Assembly (NCBI GenBank): GCA_903921405.1
Contig: CAIXPV010000099.1
Span: 1-8,212, forward strand
Direction of reading: 5' to 3'
Source: an uncultured Actinomycetes bacterium
Lineage (GTDB): Bacteria > Actinomycetota > Actinomycetes > Nanopelagicales > Nanopelagicaceae
Length of the DNA: 8,212 bases
Part shown: positions 6,623 through 8,212 of the stretch, in pieces
Layout: every line of letters begins with the position of its first letter
Position numbering within the stretch: the first letter of the stretch is position 1
The notes under the pieces: generated by a model
Databases searched by the model: none
Seen by the model: the letters and a program-made list of their open reading frames with translations, nothing else
Told to the model about the DNA's origin: nothing
Made by a program: the position numbers and the translations under genes

Positions 6623-7466
6623 CGCGCCAACCTTCAACGGGAAGTTTAAACTTTGCCACCAAGCGATCGCTAAATAGCGAGCTCTTCAAATGCGCTAACT
6701 GCACATAGCTTGCATCCTTTGTAATACGGACGCGATCACCCTTAATAAGTTCGAAGTTACGCAGTGAATCAGCTGAAAGCATGGCCTCACGCGATTCAAT
6801 ACGAACAACAATCTCTGCTTCAGTTGAAATTACTAGAGGACGAGAAAAAAGCGCATGGGCTGAGTTGGGCAAGACAACCAAGGCATCGACTTCAGGCCAG
6901 ACAATAGGTCCACCTGCTGAGAAGGCATAGGCGGTAGATCCCGTTGGGGTAGAGCAGATCAACCCATCGCAACCCCAGCGCGAGATCGGGCGCCCATCAA
7001 TTTCTAAGAAGAGTTCAACCATAGTGGCGTGTTCGCGCTCCACAATCACTTCATTGAGCGCCCAGCCCTGGGCAACTTCAACACTGTCTCTAATAACTGA
7101 GTACTTGAGTGTCATCCGTGAATCTATTACATAACTCTTATTGGCAATCGTAGAAACTATTGTTGAGAGATCTACTTTTTCAACCTCAGCTAGAAAGCCG
7201 ACATGGCCAAGATTCACCCCCAGCAATGGAATTTGATGCGTGCGCGTTACCTCAGCGGCTCGAAGCATCGTTCCATCTCCCCCAAGAACAACCCCAACCT
7301 CTAATTCGGGCAACTCCTCAATTGTGCAGTTAGTAACATTGTCTAGTTTTACATCAGAGATTGTCACAACCGAAAAACCCGCACGTACACAATCATTTGC
7401 TATCTGTGCAGCTGCAGTTACAGCTTCTGCTCGCGCTGGATTACAGACAAGAAGTAGATTTCTCAT
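6615..7466 (-). CDS. nadK: NAD kinase
   Basis: This ATP- or polyphosphate-dependent NAD kinase (EC 2.7.1.23; older name ppnK) phosphorylates NAD to NADP in the cytosol and supplies the cell's NADP pool. It has 283 residues, typical length. Visible motifs are GGDGT (62-66), the phosphate-donor and metal-binding loop; NLGHVGFL (85-92); ALNEVIVERE (136-145), which contacts NAD; and the glycine-rich signature CDGLICSTPTGSTAYAFSAG (166-185). The ATG at 7466 shares one base with the TAA of tlyA (TAATG). No good Shine-Dalgarno sequence precedes it, so initiation probably depends on termination of tlyA translation. It overlaps the start of recN. The tlyA-nadK-recN order is a long-known conserved cluster in Gram-positive bacteria, which supports all three calls. 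Confidence 0.96.
   Translation of the reverse strand: MRNLLLVCNPARAEAVTAAAQIANDCVRAGFSVVTISDVKLDNVTNCTIEELPELEVGVVLGGDGTMLRAAEVTRTHQIPLLGVNLGHVGFLAEVEKVDLSTIVSTIANKSYVIDSRMTLKYSVIRDSVEVAQGWALNEVIVEREHATMVELFLEIDGRPISRWGCDGLICSTPTGSTAYAFSAGGPIVWPEVDALVVLPNSAHALFSRPLVISTEAEIVVRIESREAMLSADSLRNFELIKGDRVRITKDASYVQLAHLKSSLFSDRLVAKFKLPVEGWRGE
6631..6635 (-). promoter_or_regulatory. Ribosome binding site deciding the recN start
   Basis: On the minus strand GAAGG lies 8 nt before the GTG at 6622, within the last codons of nadK. It supports the GTG start over the TTG at 6637, which has no purine-rich site before it. Confidence 0.55.
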
Positions 7467-8212
7467 TATTGCGGACCAGCTGCAATCGCTTCATCGAGGG
7501 CGAGATAATCAATCTGTGGCGCACCTCGTCGAAGCCATAAGAAATACTCCACATTTCCAGCTGGTCCCGGTAGAGGACTTGCTGCAATTCCGAGCGTACC
7601 TAAACCAACATCATAGGCAGAGTCTGCAACATCTATTACTGCAGCTTTGCGAAGTGCAGGATCTCGAACAACGCCGCCGGCTCCTAACTTCTCTCGACCA
7701 ACTTCGAACTGAGGCTTGACCATAACGACGAAATCGGCCTCTGGGCGAGAAACCGCTGCCAAAGCAGGTAAAACTAATGTCAGAGAGATGAAACTTAGAT
7801 CAGCGACAACCAGGTCAATAGGATCTCCGATTAGCTCACCCGTTAGGTGGCGAATATTGGTGCGATCTAAAATGCTCACTCGTGGATCTTGGCGAAGCGA
7901 CCATGCCAATTGACCGTATCCAACATCAACTGCAACAACGTGGGCAGCTTTACGACGCAACAACACATCAGTGAAACCTCCAGTAGAGGCACCAGCATCT
8001 AGACATCGACGTCCTTCAACTACTACTCCTGCAAATGCATCGAGTGCTCCAGCGAGTTTGTGCCCCCCGCGAGAAACAAAATCATCGCGTTTACCAGCTA
8101 ATTTAATTGACGTCTCGGCATCGACCATAGTGGCCGGTTTTGTGGCAGGGATTCCATTGACTAGCACGGATCTAGCTTCAATTAAATCCGATGCATTCTC
8201 GCGTGAGCGCGC
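7466..8212 (-). CDS. tlyA: TlyA-family rRNA 2'-O-methyltransferase, 5'-partial
   Basis: TlyA joins an S4 RNA-binding domain to an FtsJ/RrmJ-type methyltransferase and, in mycobacteria, 2'-O-methylates cytidines in 16S and 23S rRNA; its loss gives capreomycin resistance. The reading frame stays open through the right edge, with upstream residues ARSRENASDLIEARS fitting the S4 domain, so the GTG at 8167 is an internal Val codon; by comparison with the M. tuberculosis protein only about 16 residues are missing. Counting from that Val as residue 1, the conserved SRGGHKLAGAL (32-42) carries Lys37, the SAM-binding motif is LDAGASTGGFTD (56-67), then Asp123 (VADLSF), Lys151 (VKPQFE) and Glu207 (NVEYFL). 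The spacing of this K-D-K-E set is the same, within one residue, as Lys69, Asp154, Lys182 and Glu238 that I recall for M. tuberculosis TlyA, so the enzyme should be active. The name haemolysin A is an outdated label. Its TAA overlaps the nadK ATG. Confidence 0.95.
   Translation of the reverse strand, partial: ARSRENASDLIEARSVLVNGIPATKPATMVDAETSIKLAGKRDDFVSRGGHKLAGALDAFAGVVVEGRRCLDAGASTGGFTDVLLRRKAAHVVAVDVGYGQLAWSLRQDPRVSILDRTNIRHLTGELIGDPIDLVVADLSFISLTLVLPALAAVSRPEADFVVMVKPQFEVGREKLGAGGVVRDPALRKAAVIDVADSAYDVGLGTLGIAASPLPGPAGNVEYFLWLRRGAPQIDYLALDEAIAAGPQ

Noticed and set aside
6635..6637. TTG as the recN start
   Set aside because: No ribosome site precedes it, while GTG at 6622 has GAAGG at 8 nt and gives a more typical N-terminus.
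7240..7719. 159-codon open frame antisense to the nadK-tlyA junction
   Set aside because: It spans two well-supported genes on the other strand and its protein shows no family motifs; a shadow frame.
8165..8167. GTG as the start of tlyA
   Set aside because: Upstream codons continue the S4 domain to the window edge, so this is an internal Val codon.

Overview
The window is a gene-dense chromosomal segment of an actinobacterium. The evidence is gene content and order: tlyA, nadK, recN, pyrG, ald, xerD and a chromosomal ParA-family ATPase recall, from memory, the locus around Mycobacterium tuberculosis Rv1694-Rv1710 and Streptomyces SCO1769-SCO1782. Base composition looks mid-40s % G+C by eye, low for the phylum. 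Spacing is extremely tight, and several genes that normally sit in this cluster are absent. That combination fits a streamlined freshwater lineage such as Nanopelagicales (acI: Planktophila/Nanopelagicus). The taxonomic placement is inference, not proof.

Layout. On the plus strand, from the left edge, lie the end of a parA-like gene (2-826, start outside the window) and, overlapping it by ATGA, a 136-residue ribbon-helix-helix-like protein (823-1233). On the minus strand, read right to left, are tlyA (5' end outside the window), nadK, recN, pyrG, ald and xerD. Neighbours overlap or lie within about 35 bp of each other, so one operon is likely. The two blocks converge with a single base between the stop codons, at 1233 and 1235. 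There is no non-coding stretch longer than about 35 bp, so no RNA gene, CRISPR array, IS element or sizeable promoter region could be supported.

How the genes relate. Three products act on chromosome maintenance: ParA with its putative RHH DNA-binding partner (segregation), XerD (dimer resolution at dif) and RecN (double-strand-break repair). Three are metabolic: NAD kinase makes NADP, CTP synthase makes CTP, and alanine dehydrogenase links alanine to pyruvate and ammonia using NAD. TlyA methylates rRNA. All key catalytic residues that can be checked are present.

The core genes are ordinary. The points worth a second look are the ParA/RHH pair, with a conserved-looking N-terminal peptide in the RHH protein, and the rearranged form of the locus: parA opposed to xerD, no scpAB next to it, and no steA/steB or NUDIX genes. 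I saw no convincing undescribed defence or mobile system.
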